Below are positions 8,186 through 18,509 of a DNA stretch of 64,000 nucleotides, in pieces (position 1 is the stretch's first letter; every line of letters begins with the position of its first letter). Source of the DNA: Leucobacter chromiiresistens (GTDB lineage Bacteria > Actinomycetota > Actinomycetes > Actinomycetales > Microbacteriaceae). The notes under the pieces are model-generated. The model saw nothing but the letters and a program-made list of their open reading frames with translations. It did not search any database and was not told the DNA's origin. The stretch spans positions 1,674,001-1,738,000 of the forward strand of contig NZ_FNKB01000001.1 of assembly GCF_900102345.1 (NCBI RefSeq), given 5' to 3'. Made by a program: the position numbers and the translations under genes.

Positions 8186-9814
8186 GTGAAGCGACCACGG
8201 ATCGGATACGCGTTCATCGCGCTGGCCGCCGCAGGCGCGCTCGCGCTGTCGGGCTGCTCGTCGAGCGGCGACGGCGGGAACGGCGAGGGCGGCAACGCCG
8301 ACAGTGCAGCGATCATCACCACCAACGGCTCGGAGCCGCAGAACCCGTTGATTGCGACGAACACCAACGAGGTCGGCGGCGGCAAGATCCTCGACCTGAT
8401 CTTCGCCGGGCTCGTGTACTACGACGCCGAGGGCGCGGCGCACAACGACCTCGCCGAGTCCATCGAGAGCGATGACGCGACGAACTACACGATCACGATT
8501 CGCGACGATGCGACCTTCACCGACGGCACCCCCGTCAAGGCGGAGAACTTCGTGAAGGCGTGGAACTACGGCGCGAACGCCGACAACGCCCAGCTCAACA
8601 GCTACTTCTTCGAAGACATCGAGGGCTTCAGCTACGAGGAGAGCGTGCCCGAGCTCTCCGGCCTCAAGGTCGTCGACGACACCACGTTCACCGTGAAGCT
8701 GAACAAGGCGGCGTCCGACTTCCCGCAGCGCCTCGGCTACTCGGCGTTCTACCCGCTGCCCGATGTCGCGTTCGACGACATGGCGGCGCAGGGCGAGATG
8801 CCCGTCGTCAACGGACCGTACATGCTCGCCGGCGAGGGCGCCTGGCAGCACGACGAGCAGATCGAGCTCGTCGTGAACGAGGACTACAACGGCCCGCGCA
8901 AGCCGCAGAACGGCGGCGTGACGATCAAGTTCTACGCGACGCAGGACGCGTCGTACTCCGACCTCCTCGGCGGCAACGTCGACGTGATCGACCAGATTCC
9001 CGAGACGCAGCTCGCGAACTTCCAGAGCGACCTCGGCGACCGCGCGGTCAACCAGCCCGCGGCCGTGTTCCAGTCCTTCACCATTCCGGAGAGCCTGGAG
9101 CACTTCTCGGGCGAGGAGGGCGAGCTGCGCCGCAAGGCGATCTCGATGTCGATCGACCGCGAGCAGATCACGGACAAGATCTTCGACGGCACGCGCACCC
9201 CGGCGAGCGACTTCACCTCGCCCGTCATCGACGGCTGGAGCGATTCGCTCGAGGGCGCAGAGGTGCTCGAGTACAACCCCGAGGAGGCGAAGAAGCTCTG
9301 GGCCGAGGCCGACGAGATCGCGCCGTGGTCGGGCGACACCTTCGAGATCGCCTACAACTCCGACGGCGGCCACCAGGCCTGGGTCGACGCGACGTCGAAC
9401 AGCATCGCGTCGACGCTCGGCATCAAGGCCGCGGGCAAGGCGTACCCGAAGTTCGACGTGCTGCGCGAGGAGATCACGAACCGCACCATCACCACCGCGT
9501 TCCGCACGGGGTGGCAGGCGGACTACCCGGGTCTGTACAACTTCCTCGGGCCGTTGTACGCGACCAACGCCTCCTCGAACGACGGCGACTACTCGAACTC
9601 CGAGTTCGACAAGCTGCTGCAGGAGGGCTCGGTCGACACCGACCCGGCCTCCGCGAACGAGAAGTTCCAGCAGGCGCAGGAGGTCCTCCTGGAAGACCTC
9701 CCCGCGTTCCCGCTCTGGTACGCCAACGTGAACGGCGGCTACGGCGAGAGCGTCGACAACGTCGAGTTCGGGTGGAACTCGGTGCCGCTCTACTACGAGA
9801 TCACCAAGAACTGA
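8186..9814 (+). CDS. Oligopeptide ABC transporter substrate-binding lipoprotein (family 5, DppA/OppA type)
   Basis: Cell-surface lipoprotein that captures peptides for the downstream permease; 542 residues, normal for family 5 binding proteins. The GTG at 8186 follows AAGGAGGA (8173-8180) by five bases and yields a clean signal peptide: K2-R3, a hydrophobic core, and lipobox L21-S-G-C24, with Cys24 the lipidation site. A Gly/Asn/Asp-rich spacer follows. The two-lobed fold is recognisable from the DLAESIES, FTDGTPVKAENFVKAW and RRKAISMSIDREQI segments. It is the first gene of dppABC(DF), and a strong hairpin right after the stop probably raises its mRNA level over the permease genes. Ligand is unknown. 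Confidence 0.93.
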   Translation: MKRPRIGYAFIALAAAGALALSGCSSSGDGGNGEGGNADSAAIITTNGSEPQNPLIATNTNEVGGGKILDLIFAGLVYYDAEGAAHNDLAESIESDDATNYTITIRDDATFTDGTPVKAENFVKAWNYGANADNAQLNSYFFEDIEGFSYEESVPELSGLKVVDDTTFTVKLNKAASDFPQRLGYSAFYPLPDVAFDDMAAQGEMPVVNGPYMLAGEGAWQHDEQIELVVNEDYNGPRKPQNGGVTIKFYATQDASYSDLLGGNVDVIDQIPETQLANFQSDLGDRAVNQPAAVFQSFTIPESLEHFSGEEGELRRKAISMSIDREQITDKIFDGTRTPASDFTSPVIDGWSDSLEGAEVLEYNPEEAKKLWAEADEIAPWSGDTFEIAYNSDGGHQAWVDATSNSIASTLGIKAAGKAYPKFDVLREEITNRTITTAFRTGWQADYPGLYNFLGPLYATNASSNDGDYSNSEFDKLLQEGSVDTDPASANEKFQQAQEVLLEDLPAFPLWYANVNGGYGESVDNVEFGWNSVPLYYEITKN

Positions 9815-9825
9815 TCACCCCTGTC

Positions 9826-9856
9826 GGAGGCCCCGAGCATCGTGCTCGGGGCCTCC
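9826..9856 (+). terminator. 14-bp stem hairpin after the binding-protein gene (attenuator or mRNA stabiliser)
   Basis: A perfect inverted repeat of 14 bp (9826-9839 with 9843-9856) has a three-base TCG loop and no U-tract. It lies inside an operon, so partial termination or 3'-end protection of the binding-protein mRNA is more likely than full termination. Confidence 0.7.
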
Positions 9857-10001
9857 GCGCTGGGCGCGGCGCCACCGCGCGCGCCCGGCTCCCCGACGCC
9901 TGCGGGTCGAGAACACCGTCGTTCCGCCCACCCGCATCGCACCATCACTGCGAGAGAAAACGCGACATGCTTATCAACGACGCTCGGAGAGGATGCCTCG
10001 C

Positions 10002-10928
10002 ATGCTGAGATACATCCTCTTCCGACTGCTCCAGGTGATCCCCGTACTCCTGGGCACCACCTTCCTCATCTACTTCATGGTCTTCGCCATGCCCGGCGAC
10101 CCCATCCTCGCGATGTTCGGCGACAAGACGCCCGACCCGGCGATCATCGAGCGCCTGCGCGAGCAGTACAACCTCGACCAGCCCTTCTTCGTGCAGTACC
10201 TGCTGTACCTCAAGGGCGTGCTCGTCGGCGACTTCGGCATGAGCTTCTCGGGGCAGCCCGTCTCGAGCATCCTCGAGCGCACGTTCCCCGTCACCATCAA
10301 GCTGGCGGCGATGGCCATCGTGTTCGAGCTCCTGCTCGCCGTGACGATCGGCCTCATCTCGGGTCTGCGCAAGGGCAAGTTCTTCGACAACCTGAACCTG
10401 ATCATCGGCCTCGTCTTCCTGAGCATCCCGATCTTCGTCATCGCCTTCATCGCGCAGTTCGGCCTCGGCATCAAGCTCGGCTGGTTCCGCACGACCGTCG
10501 GCACCGGCGCCCCGCTGCAGGATCTCCTGCTCCCGGCCATCGTGCTCGCCGTGTCGCTGTACCCGACGAGCATGCGCCTCACCCGCGCCTCGGTGATCGA
10601 CACGCTGAACCAGGACTTCGTGCGCACCGCCTACGCGAAGGGCCTCAGCCGGAGCCGCGTCGTGCCGGTGCACGTGCTGCGCAACTCGCTCATCCCGACG
10701 ATCACCAACACGGCCACCAACTTCGGCACGCTCATGGTCGGCGCGACGGTGACGGAGGGCATCTTCAACGTGCCCGGCGTCGGCAACGCGCTCTTCAACG
10801 CCATTCTGAAGGGCGACAACTCGCTCGTCGTGTCGTTCGTGACCTTCATGGTGCTCATCTACCTCGGCGTGAACCTGCTCGTCGACCTCCTGTACGCCGT
10901 ACTCGACCCGAGGATCCGCTATGCCTGA
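10002..10928 (+). CDS. Oligopeptide ABC transporter permease, DppB type
   Basis: First inner-membrane half of the peptide channel, 308 residues, with the N-terminal helix and periplasmic loop typical of DppB/OppB followed by a five-helix BPD_transp_1 domain. The EAA-type coupling loop is near TAYAKGLSRSRVVPVHVLRNSL. Start choice: ATG at 10002 lies nine bases after GGAGAGG (9986-9992), whereas the ATG at 9993 would touch that site. The first 170 bases upstream hold the hairpin and no gene. It overlaps dppC by eight bases. Confidence 0.92.
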   Translation: MLRYILFRLLQVIPVLLGTTFLIYFMVFAMPGDPILAMFGDKTPDPAIIERLREQYNLDQPFFVQYLLYLKGVLVGDFGMSFSGQPVSSILERTFPVTIKLAAMAIVFELLLAVTIGLISGLRKGKFFDNLNLIIGLVFLSIPIFVIAFIAQFGLGIKLGWFRTTVGTGAPLQDLLLPAIVLAVSLYPTSMRLTRASVIDTLNQDFVRTAYAKGLSRSRVVPVHVLRNSLIPTITNTATNFGTLMVGATVTEGIFNVPGVGNALFNAILKGDNSLVVSFVTFMVLIYLGVNLLVDLLYAVLDPRIRYA

Positions 10929-11874
10929 GCCGAAGAACCCGATTCCGGAGCACTTCGTCGCCCCATTCGAGGAGACGCCCGTCGCCGCAGTCGACGCCGT
11001 CAAGATCGACGAGAAGAAGTCGAACCTGTGGCTCGACGCGTGGCGCGACATGCGCGGCCGGCCCATGTTCTGGATCTCCGCCGCGATCATCCTGGTCGTA
11101 CTCGTCGTGTCCCTGTTCCCGCAGCTGTTCACGCAGGTCGACCCGCGCGCCGCCGACCTCGGCATGTCGAAGGAGGGCCCCTCCGAGGGGCACCCGCTCG
11201 GCTACACCGCGCAGGGCGAGGACGTGTTCTCCCGCGTGCTCTACGGCACGTCGACCTCGGTCTCCGTCGGCCTGCTCGTGGTGCTCATCACCTTCGTCGT
11301 CGGAACGATCGCCGGCTCGCTCGCCGGGTACTTCGGCGGCTGGGTCGACACCGTGATCTCGCGCCTCGGCGACATCTTCTTCTCGATCCCCTACATCCTC
11401 GCCGCGGTGATCGTGATGACGGTGTTCCAGGAGTACCGCAATCCGCTCACCATCGCGTTCGCGATCGGCGGCTTCTCGTGGCCGGTCTCCGCGCGCATCC
11501 TGCGCTCCGAGATCCTCCGCGTGCGCAACGCCGACTACGTGATGGCCTCCACGGCGCTCGGACTGTCGAAGTTCAAGACGCTCGTGCGCCACGTGATCCC
11601 CAACTCCATGGCCCCCCTGATCGTCGTGACGACGCTCTCGCTCTCCGCCGCGATCGTCGCGGAGGCCGTGCTGTCGTTCCTCGGCGTCGGGCTGCCGCCG
11701 GCCGACTACATCAGCTGGGGCAACGACATCTCGGCCGCCCAGCGAGACCTGCGCAACGACCCGCAGCTCCTGCTCTGGCCGTCCCTCGCGCTCGCGACCA
11801 CCGTGCTCGGCTTCGTCATGCTGGGCGAGGTCGTTCGCGATGCGCTCGATCCGAAGGCGAGGGCGCAGCGATGA
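10921..11874 (+). CDS. Oligopeptide ABC transporter permease, DppC type
   Basis: Second channel subunit, 317 residues. It has a cytoplasmic N terminus of about 50 residues, a first helix at roughly 55-75, the OppC-type N-terminal segment (LGYTAQGEDVFSRVLYG) and then the BPD_transp_1 domain with coupling loop around STALGLSKFKTLVRHVIPNS. Translation starts eight bases before the dppB stop and the gene ends in an ATGA overlap with the ATPase gene, so the three are translationally coupled. Confidence 0.92.
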   Translation: MPEPKNPIPEHFVAPFEETPVAAVDAVKIDEKKSNLWLDAWRDMRGRPMFWISAAIILVVLVVSLFPQLFTQVDPRAADLGMSKEGPSEGHPLGYTAQGEDVFSRVLYGTSTSVSVGLLVVLITFVVGTIAGSLAGYFGGWVDTVISRLGDIFFSIPYILAAVIVMTVFQEYRNPLTIAFAIGGFSWPVSARILRSEILRVRNADYVMASTALGLSKFKTLVRHVIPNSMAPLIVVTTLSLSAAIVAEAVLSFLGVGLPPADYISWGNDISAAQRDLRNDPQLLLWPSLALATTVLGFVMLGEVVRDALDPKARAQR

Positions 11875-13616
11875 GCGACCAGCGACAGATGAACCACGGC
11901 GGCGCGGAGCGCGCCGCCGACCCGACGCGCCCGATCCTCAGCGTGCGCGACCTGAAGGTCGAGTTCGGCGTGAAGCAGGAGCGGCGCGAGGTGCTGCACG
12001 GCGTCGGCTTCGACGTCTACCCCGGCGAGACCGTCGCGATCGTCGGCGAGTCGGGCTCCGGCAAGTCGACCACCATGCACGCGGTGATGAACCTGCTCCC
12101 CGGCACCGGTGTGGTGTCGGGCGGATCGATCCTCTGGCAGGGGCGCGAGCTCGTCGGGATCGGCCGGCGCGACATGGAGCACATCCGGGGCCGCGAGATC
12201 GGCCTCGTGCCGCAGGACCCGATGTCGAACCTCAACCCGGTGTGGTCGGTCGGCTTCCAGGTCGAGGAGGCGATCCGCTCGAACGGCCTCGCCTCGGGGA
12301 AGAAGGCGGTGCGGGCCCGCGCGATCGAGGTGCTCGAGCAGGCCGGCCTGCAGAACGCCGAGCAGCGCATGAAGCAGTTCCCGCACCAGTTCTCGGGCGG
12401 CATGAAGCAGCGCGCGCTCATCGGCATCGGGCTCGCGGCGAACCCGCAGCTGCTGATCGCCGACGAGCCGACGTCGGCCCTCGACGTCACCGTGCAGCGC
12501 GTCGTGCTCGACCACCTGCAGGGCTTGACGCAGCAGCTCGGCACCGCGGTCGTCTTCATCACGCACGATCTCGGCCTGGCGGCCGAGCGGGCCGAGAAGC
12601 TGATCGTGATGTACCAGGGCAACATCGTGGAGTCGGGGCCGAGCCGCGAGATCCTCGAACGGCCGCAGCACCCGTACACGAAGCGCCTCGTCTCGGCGGC
12701 GCCCAGCCTCGCGTCGCGGCGCATCGGCTCGGATGCCACGGTGCCGACGGCGCCGACGCGCACTTTCGACCTCGCGGCGCTCTCCGACGAGCCGAAGCCG
12801 GTCGTGAAGCACGGCGAGCCGATGATCGAGGTCTCCGACCTCGGCAAGGTCTACAAGATCCGCAAGGGGAGCTTCGGGTCGGAGGACTTCCACGCGGTCG
12901 CGGGGGCGTCGTTCACCGTGAACCGCGGCGAGACCATGGCGCTGGTCGGAGAATCGGGTTCGGGCAAGTCGACCATCGCGAAGATGGTGCTGCAGCTCGA
13001 GCCCCCCACGAGCGGCTCGGTGAAGGTCGGCGGCAAGGAGACCCGCAACATGTCGGGCCGCGAGCTGTTCGATCTGCGCCGCACGCTGCAGCCGGTGTTC
13101 CAGGATCCGTACGGGTCGCTCGATCCGCTCCACAACATCGGCAACACCATCATGGAGCCGCTCAAGATCCATCAGGTGGGCGACGCCGCGAGCCGCAAGG
13201 CGCGCGTCTACGAGCTCCTCGACCAGGTGGCGCTGCCGCGCGAGCTCGCGACGCGCTACCCGAACGAGCTCTCGGGCGGCCAGCGGCAGCGCGTGGCGGT
13301 GGCGCGCGGGCTCGCGCTCAAGCCCGACATCCTGGTGCTCGACGAGGCCGTGTCGGCGCTCGACGTGCTCGTGCAGGCGCAGATCCTCGATCTGCTCGCC
13401 GAGCTGCAGCGCGAGCTGGGCCTCACGTACCTGTTCATCACGCACGACCTCGCGGTCGTGCGGCTCATCGCGGACCGCGTGTGCGTGATGCAGCAGGGCC
13501 GCATCGTGGAGCAGGCCACCACCGACGAGGTGTTCGAGAACCCCCGCGAGGAGTACACGAAGAACCTGCTCGCCGCCATTCCCGGCGCGCACATCGAGCT
13601 CGGTCAGACGCGCTGA
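11871..13616 (+). CDS. Fused double ATPase of the oligopeptide ABC transporter (DppD-DppF in one chain)
   Basis: Both cytosolic ATP-hydrolysing subunits are joined in a 581-residue chain. NBD1 (about 20-275) has Walker A GESGSGKST, signature FSGGMKQR and Walker B LLIADEPTSALD. A linker of about 45 residues, which includes the oligopeptide-transporter C-terminal region, leads to NBD2 (about 325-575), with GESGSGKST, LSGGQRQR and ILVLDEAVSALD. Both sites look complete. In the second Walker B region Pro is replaced by Ala (DEAVSALD), a common variant. Starts by ATGA overlap with dppC; last gene of the operon, followed by a long hairpin. Confidence 0.93.
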   Translation: MSDQRQMNHGGAERAADPTRPILSVRDLKVEFGVKQERREVLHGVGFDVYPGETVAIVGESGSGKSTTMHAVMNLLPGTGVVSGGSILWQGRELVGIGRRDMEHIRGREIGLVPQDPMSNLNPVWSVGFQVEEAIRSNGLASGKKAVRARAIEVLEQAGLQNAEQRMKQFPHQFSGGMKQRALIGIGLAANPQLLIADEPTSALDVTVQRVVLDHLQGLTQQLGTAVVFITHDLGLAAERAEKLIVMYQGNIVESGPSREILERPQHPYTKRLVSAAPSLASRRIGSDATVPTAPTRTFDLAALSDEPKPVVKHGEPMIEVSDLGKVYKIRKGSFGSEDFHAVAGASFTVNRGETMALVGESGSGKSTIAKMVLQLEPPTSGSVKVGGKETRNMSGRELFDLRRTLQPVFQDPYGSLDPLHNIGNTIMEPLKIHQVGDAASRKARVYELLDQVALPRELATRYPNELSGGQRQRVAVARGLALKPDILVLDEAVSALDVLVQAQILDLLAELQRELGLTYLFITHDLAVVRLIADRVCVMQQGRIVEQATTDEVFENPREEYTKNLLAAIPGAHIELGQTR

Positions 13617-13628
13617 CCCACTCCCGCA

Positions 13629-13672
13629 CGACGCCCGCGCCTGTCTGGAACCCCGGACAGGCGCGGGCGTCG
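13629..13672 (+). terminator. 17-bp stem hairpin ending the first oligopeptide operon
   Basis: Arms at 13629-13645 and 13656-13672 pair perfectly over 17 bp, with a ten-base loop that can pair further. No U-run follows. It lies 13 bases after the ATPase stop codon and before hutU. Confidence 0.7.
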
Positions 13673-13759
13673 GCGCGTTGTCGGAGGGCCGCCGACCGGC
13701 TGGGATAGGGGGAGCGGGGCGACGCCCCGCGATCCGGCACTTCAGCGAAAGGTCCCACG

Positions 13760-15457
13760 ATGGCACTTCCCGGCGCACGCCCCGTCCGATCCCCCCGAGG
13801 CAGCGAACTCACCGCGAAGAGCTGGCAGACGGAGGCCCCGCTGCGCATGCTCATGAACAACCTCGACCCCGAGGTCGCCGAGCGCCCCGACGACCTCGTC
13901 GTCTACGGGGGCACCGGCCGGGCGGCCCGCAGCTGGGAGGCGTTCGACGCGATCGTCGACACCCTGCGCGACCTGGAGGACGACGAGACGCTGCTCGTGC
14001 AGTCGGGCAAGCCCGTCGGCGTGTTCCGCACCAACGTGTGGGCGCCGCGCGTGCTCATCGCCAACTCGAACCTCGTGGGCGACTGGGCGAACTGGCCCGA
14101 GTTCCGCCGGCTCGAGGCCGAGGGCCTCACCATGTACGGGCAGATGACCGCCGGTTCGTGGATCTACATCGGCACGCAGGGGATTCTGCAGGGCACGTAC
14201 GAGACGTTCGCCGCGGTCGCCCGCAAGCGCTTCGGCGGCACCCTCGCGGGCACCATCACCCTCACCGGCGGGTGCGGCGGCATGGGCGGGGCGCAGCCGC
14301 TCGCGGTCACCCTGAGCGAGGGCGCCTGCCTCATCGTCGACGTCGACCGGAGCCGCCTCGAGCGGCGGGTCGGCAAGCGCTACCTCGACGAAGTCGTCTC
14401 CGACATCGACGAGGCGCTCGCGAAGGTGCAGCAGGCGAAGGCCGAGCGCCGCGGCTGGTCGGTGGGCCTCGTCGGCAATGCCGCCGAGGTCTTCCCCGAG
14501 ATCCTCCGCCGCCATCGTGCGGGCGAGATCTCCATCGACGTCGTCACGGACCAGACGAGCGCGCACGACCCGCTGAGCTACCTGCCGATCGGCTACGACG
14601 TGCACGAGCGCCTCGCGCGCGCCGAGGCGGACCCCGAGGGGTTCACGCGCGACGCGCAGGCGGCGATGGCGGCGCACGTGCAGGCGATGGTCGAGTTCCA
14701 GGACGCGGGTGCCGAGGTCTTCGACTACGGCAACTCCATCCGCGACGAGGCCCGCGCGGGCGGTTACGACCGCGCCTTCGAGTTCCCGGGCTTCGTGCCC
14801 GCGTACATCAGGCCCCTCTTCTGCGAGGGGCTCGGGCCGTTCCGGTGGGCGGCGCTCTCGGGCGACCCCGAGGACATCCGCGTGACCGACGAGGCGATCC
14901 TCGAGCTCTTCCCCGAGAACGAGCACCTGCACCGGTGGATCCGCGCAGCGCAGGATCGCGTCGAGTTCGAGGGGCTCCCGGCCCGCATCTGCTGGCTCGG
15001 ATACGGCGACCGCGCCAGGGCCGCCGTGCGCTTCAACGAGCTCGTCGCCGAGGGGCGGGTGTCGGCTCCGATCGTGATCGGGCGCGACCACCTCGACTCC
15101 GGCTCTGTCGCCTCGCCCTACCGCGAGACCGAGGCGATGGCCGACGGATCGGATGCCATCTCGGACTGGCCGCTGCTCAACGCGCTCACGGCGGCCTCCT
15201 CGGGTGCGACCTGGGTGTCGCTGCACCACGGCGGCGGCGTCGGCATCGGGCGTTCGCAGCACTCGGGCCAGGTCTCGGTGGCCGACGGCACGCCGCTCGC
15301 GGCCGAGAAGCTGCAGCGGCTGCTGACGAACGACCCCGGCATGGGCGTCATCCGCCACGTCGACGCCGGGTACCAGCGGGCCGTCGACGTCGCGGGCGAG
15401 CGAGGCGTGCGCATCCCCGTCGCGCCGGTCATCCGCAACACCGATCAGGCCTGGTGA
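13760..15457 (+). CDS. hutU: Urocanate hydratase
   Basis: Second step of histidine degradation: converts urocanate to 4-imidazolone-5-propionate in the cytosol using tightly bound NAD+ as electrophile. The 565-residue length is that of the family. The NAD-binding glycine-rich segment [14 protein letters not shown], the [14 protein letters not shown]-terminal region, the FDYGNSIR block and the near-C-terminal [15 protein letters not shown] block are all visible. GAAAGG lies a few bases before the ATG. hutI begins four bases after its stop. hutH and the last-step genes are not in this window. Confidence 0.97.
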   Translation: MALPGARPVRSPRGSELTAKSWQTEAPLRMLMNNLDPEVAERPDDLVVYGGTGRAARSWEAFDAIVDTLRDLEDDETLLVQSGKPVGVFRTNVWAPRVLIANSNLVGDWANWPEFRRLEAEGLTMYGQMTAGSWIYIGTQGILQGTYETFAAVARKRFGGTLAGTITLTGGCGGMGGAQPLAVTLSEGACLIVDVDRSRLERRVGKRYLDEVVSDIDEALAKVQQAKAERRGWSVGLVGNAAEVFPEILRRHRAGEISIDVVTDQTSAHDPLSYLPIGYDVHERLARAEADPEGFTRDAQAAMAAHVQAMVEFQDAGAEVFDYGNSIRDEARAGGYDRAFEFPGFVPAYIRPLFCEGLGPFRWAALSGDPEDIRVTDEAILELFPENEHLHRWIRAAQDRVEFEGLPARICWLGYGDRARAAVRFNELVAEGRVSAPIVIGRDHLDSGSVASPYRETEAMADGSDAISDWPLLNALTAASSGATWVSLHHGGGVGIGRSQHSGQVSVADGTPLAAEKLQRLLTNDPGMGVIRHVDAGYQRAVDVAGERGVRIPVAPVIRNTDQAW

Positions 15458-15461
15458 CGCG

Positions 15462-16697
15462 ATGACGCACCCCGCGGCCAGCCTGCTCATCGACCGCATC
15501 GGCGAGCTCACCACGAACGACGACGCCGAGGGCGGGCGCCTGCGCGACGCCGCCGTGGTGATCGAGCAGGATCGCGTCGCGTGGGTCGGGCCCGCCGCCG
15601 CCGCGCCCGCCGCCGACGACCGCTTCGACGCCGCGGGCCGCGCGGTGCTGCCGGGCTGGGTCGACGCGCACACGCACCTCGTCTTCGCCGGCGACCGCAC
15701 CGCGGAGTTCGAGGCGCGCATGGCCGGAGAGGCGTACGCCGCCGGCGGCATCAACGTGACGGTCGAGGCGACGCGCGCGGCCACCGACGCGGCGCTCGAG
15801 GCGAATCTCGCGCGGCTCGTCGCGGAGGCGCGGCGCGGCGGCACCACCACGCTCGAGACGAAGACGGGGTACGGGCTCACCGTGGCCGACGAGCGGCGCG
15901 CGGCCGTGCTCGCGGGGCGGCACGTCGACGCGGTCACCTTCCTCGGCGCGCACGTCGTGCCGACCGGGGTCGACCCCGACGCCTACCTCGACCTCGTGAC
16001 GGGGCCCATGCTCGACGCGGTCGCCCCCCATGCGAGCGCGGTCGACGTGTTCTGCGAGGCGGGCGCGTTCGACGAGGCGGCGACCGGGCGGGTGCTCGCA
16101 GCGGCCACCCGCGCCGGGCTCGCGACGCGGGTGCACGGCAACCAGCTCGGGCACGGGCCCGGCGCGCGGCTCGCCGTCGCGGCCGGATCGCTGAGCGTCG
16201 ATCACCTCGGGTATCTGAGCGACGACGACGTCTCGGCGCTCGCCGGGTCGTGGAGCGACTGGGACGGGGGAGCGGGGCCGCGCGGAACGGTCGCAACGGT
16301 GCTGCCCGCCTGCGACCTCTCGACGCGAGTGCCGTTCGCCCCGGCGCGGAGACTGCTCGACGCGGGGGCGGTGCTCGCGATCGCGTCGAACGCGAACCCG
16401 GGCACCTCGTACACGAGCTCGATGGCGTTCTGCGTCGCCACCGCGGTGCTGCAGATGGGGCTCACGGTGCAGGAGGCGGTGCGCGCGGCGACGCTCGGCG
16501 GGGCCATCGCGCTGGGCGCGGAGCGCGACGGCTGGCGCGACCCGAGCGGCGCGGCGCAGGGCGCGGTCGGCCGCATCGTGCCCGGCGCCCGCGCCGACCT
16601 GCAACTGCTCGAGGCGCCGTCGGCGACGCACCTCGCGTACCGGCCGGGCATGCCGCTCGTCGGAGCGGTGTGGCGCGCGGGGCAGCGGGTGGCCTGA
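15462..16697 (+). CDS. hutI: Imidazolonepropionase
   Basis: Third step of histidine degradation: hydrolyses imidazolonepropionate to N-formimidoyl-glutamate. Amidohydrolase-fold, 411 residues. The metal-binding His pair is in [21 protein letters not shown], the later His residues in VHGNQLG and VDHLGYL, and the Asn-rich SNANPGTS segment complete the HutI pattern. It is cotranscribed with hutU. No HutC-type or HutR-type regulator lies nearby, so control of the pair is not evident from this window. Confidence 0.96.
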   Translation: MTHPAASLLIDRIGELTTNDDAEGGRLRDAAVVIEQDRVAWVGPAAAAPAADDRFDAAGRAVLPGWVDAHTHLVFAGDRTAEFEARMAGEAYAAGGINVTVEATRAATDAALEANLARLVAEARRGGTTTLETKTGYGLTVADERRAAVLAGRHVDAVTFLGAHVVPTGVDPDAYLDLVTGPMLDAVAPHASAVDVFCEAGAFDEAATGRVLAAATRAGLATRVHGNQLGHGPGARLAVAAGSLSVDHLGYLSDDDVSALAGSWSDWDGGAGPRGTVATVLPACDLSTRVPFAPARRLLDAGAVLAIASNANPGTSYTSSMAFCVATAVLQMGLTVQEAVRAATLGGAIALGAERDGWRDPSGAAQGAVGRIVPGARADLQLLEAPSATHLAYRPGMPLVGAVWRAGQRVA

Positions 16698-16734
16698 GCC
16701 GGGCGCTGCGACCGCGCGGCGGCGGCTCAAGGCC

Positions 16735-16756
16735 CTCTCTGGCGGGGTCCAGAGAG
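16735..16756 (+). terminator. Hairpin after hutI
   Basis: CTCTCTGG (16735-16742) pairs with CCAGAGAG (16749-16756) around a six-base loop, 37 bases after the hutI stop. No U-tract. The remaining sequence to 16884 should hold the promoter of the next operon. TAGGCT at 16808-16813 is a possible -10, without a convincing -35. Confidence 0.5.
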
Positions 16757-16884
16757 ACCTGCCTGACAGATGTTACCGGTCAGTATCACCGGCGGCGCGA
16801 TTCTCGCTAGGCTGCGAGTGTGCAACCCCCGGGCGCATCGACACCGTCGTGATGCGCGCTCCCGGGAAGTGAGAGGGAAAGAGA

Positions 16885-18501
16885 TTGAAGAAGACGATGA
16901 TGTCTGCGGCCGCCCTGATGGGCGCCGCACTGCTGTTCACCGGATGCGCCACCAGCAGCACCTCCGGATCGGGCGACGGCGGCGACGGGGGTGGTGACGC
17001 GATCATGATCGGCACCACCGACAAGGTCACCTCGCTCGACCCGGCCGGCTCGTACGACAACGGATCGTTCGCGGTCATGAACCAGGTCTACCCGTTCCTG
17101 CTCAACAGCGAGTACGGCACCGCGGAGGTGACGCCCGACATCGCGGAGTCGGCCGAGTTCACCTCGCCGACCGAGTACACCGTGAAGCTCAAGAGCGGCC
17201 TGAAGTTCGCCAACGGCAACGACCTCACGTCGAGCGACGTGAAGTTCTCCTTCGACCGGCAGGTCGCCATCAACGACCCCAACGGCCCCGCCTCGCTGCT
17301 CGGCAACCTCGAGAGCGTCGAGACGCCCGACGACACCACCGTGGTGTTCACCTTGAAGAACGGCGACGACCAGGTCTGGCCGCTGATCCTCTCGAGCCCG
17401 GCCGCCCCCATCATCGACGAGGACGTGTTCGCGGCCGATGCGCTCACCGCCGACGACGAGATCGTGGCCGGCAAGCCCTTCGCCGGTCAGTACGAGATCA
17501 CCTCGTACCAGCTCAACGAGCTCATCGCCTACGCGCCGTTCGACGGCTACCAGGGCAATCTCGGGAAGCCGGCGAACAGCGGCGTCAACGTCAAGTACTA
17601 CGCCGACGCGTCGAACCTGAAGCTCGACATCGCGGGCGGCGCGATCGACGTCGCCTTCCGCTCCCTGTCGGCCACCGACAACGACGAGCTCGCGAAGAAC
17701 GACGACGTGAAGCTCGTCGAGGGGCCCGGCGGCGAGACCCGCTACATCGTGTTCAACTTCAACACGCAGCCCTACGGAGCGACCGCCGAGAACGCCGACC
17801 CCGCGAAGGCGCAGGCCGTGCGCCAGGCCGCAGCCGACCTGGTGGACCGCGAGGCGATCGCGAAAGAGGTCTACAAGGACACGTACAGCCCGCTCTACTC
17901 GTTCGTGCCCGACGGACTGCCGGGCGCGACCGAGCCGCTGAAGGAGATGTACGGCGACGGCGCCGGCGCACCCGACGCGGCGAAGGCGAAGGAGCGGCTC
18001 GAAGCCGCCGGCGTCGAGACCCCCGTGCAGCTGAGCCTCCAGTACAACGGAGACCACTACGGCCCCTCCTCGGGCGACGAGTACGCCATGGTGAAGTCCC
18101 AGCTGGAGCAGGACGGCCTCTTCGAGGTCGACCTGCAGCAGACGGAGTGGGTGCAGTACTCCAAGGACCGCACCGCCGACGTCTACCCGGCGTACCAGCT
18201 CGGCTGGTTCCCCGACTACTCGGACGCCGACAACTACCTGTCGCCGTTCTTCCTCACCGAGAACTTCCTCGGCAACCACTACGACAACCCCGAGGTGAAC
18301 GACCTCATCGTCGAGCAGCAGACGCAGACCGACGAGGGCAAGCGCATGGACGAGATCGCGAAGATCCAGGAGCTCGTCGCCACCGACCTGTCCACGCTGC
18401 CGCTGCTGCAGGGCAAGCAGGTCGCCTACACGGGCACCGACATCGAGGGCACCACCCTCGACGCGTCGTTCAAGTTCCGGTACGCGCCGATCACCCAGTA
18501 G
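16885..18501 (+). CDS. Second oligopeptide ABC substrate-binding lipoprotein (family 5)
   Basis: Peptide-binding lipoprotein, 538 residues. A TTG at 16885 is the likely start because it gives the Lys2-Lys3 n-region and sits after GAGAGGGA; the first ATG alternatives at 16897/16900 would lose the positive residues. The lipobox is LFTGC, with Cys at residue 21. A Ser/Gly/Asp-rich spacer follows. Family 5 landmarks are TSLDPAGSYDN, LKFANGNDLTSSDVKFSFDR and the C-terminal WFPDYSDADNYLSPFF. It is clearly paralogous in family but divergent from the binding protein at 8186, so a different ligand is expected. First gene of the second dpp-type operon. Confidence 0.92.
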   Translation: MKKTMMSAAALMGAALLFTGCATSSTSGSGDGGDGGGDAIMIGTTDKVTSLDPAGSYDNGSFAVMNQVYPFLLNSEYGTAEVTPDIAESAEFTSPTEYTVKLKSGLKFANGNDLTSSDVKFSFDRQVAINDPNGPASLLGNLESVETPDDTTVVFTLKNGDDQVWPLILSSPAAPIIDEDVFAADALTADDEIVAGKPFAGQYEITSYQLNELIAYAPFDGYQGNLGKPANSGVNVKYYADASNLKLDIAGGAIDVAFRSLSATDNDELAKNDDVKLVEGPGGETRYIVFNFNTQPYGATAENADPAKAQAVRQAAADLVDREAIAKEVYKDTYSPLYSFVPDGLPGATEPLKEMYGDGAGAPDAAKAKERLEAAGVETPVQLSLQYNGDHYGPSSGDEYAMVKSQLEQDGLFEVDLQQTEWVQYSKDRTADVYPAYQLGWFPDYSDADNYLSPFFLTENFLGNHYDNPEVNDLIVEQQTQTDEGKRMDEIAKIQELVATDLSTLPLLQGKQVAYTGTDIEGTTLDASFKFRYAPITQ

Positions 18502-18509
18502 CGCTCGCC

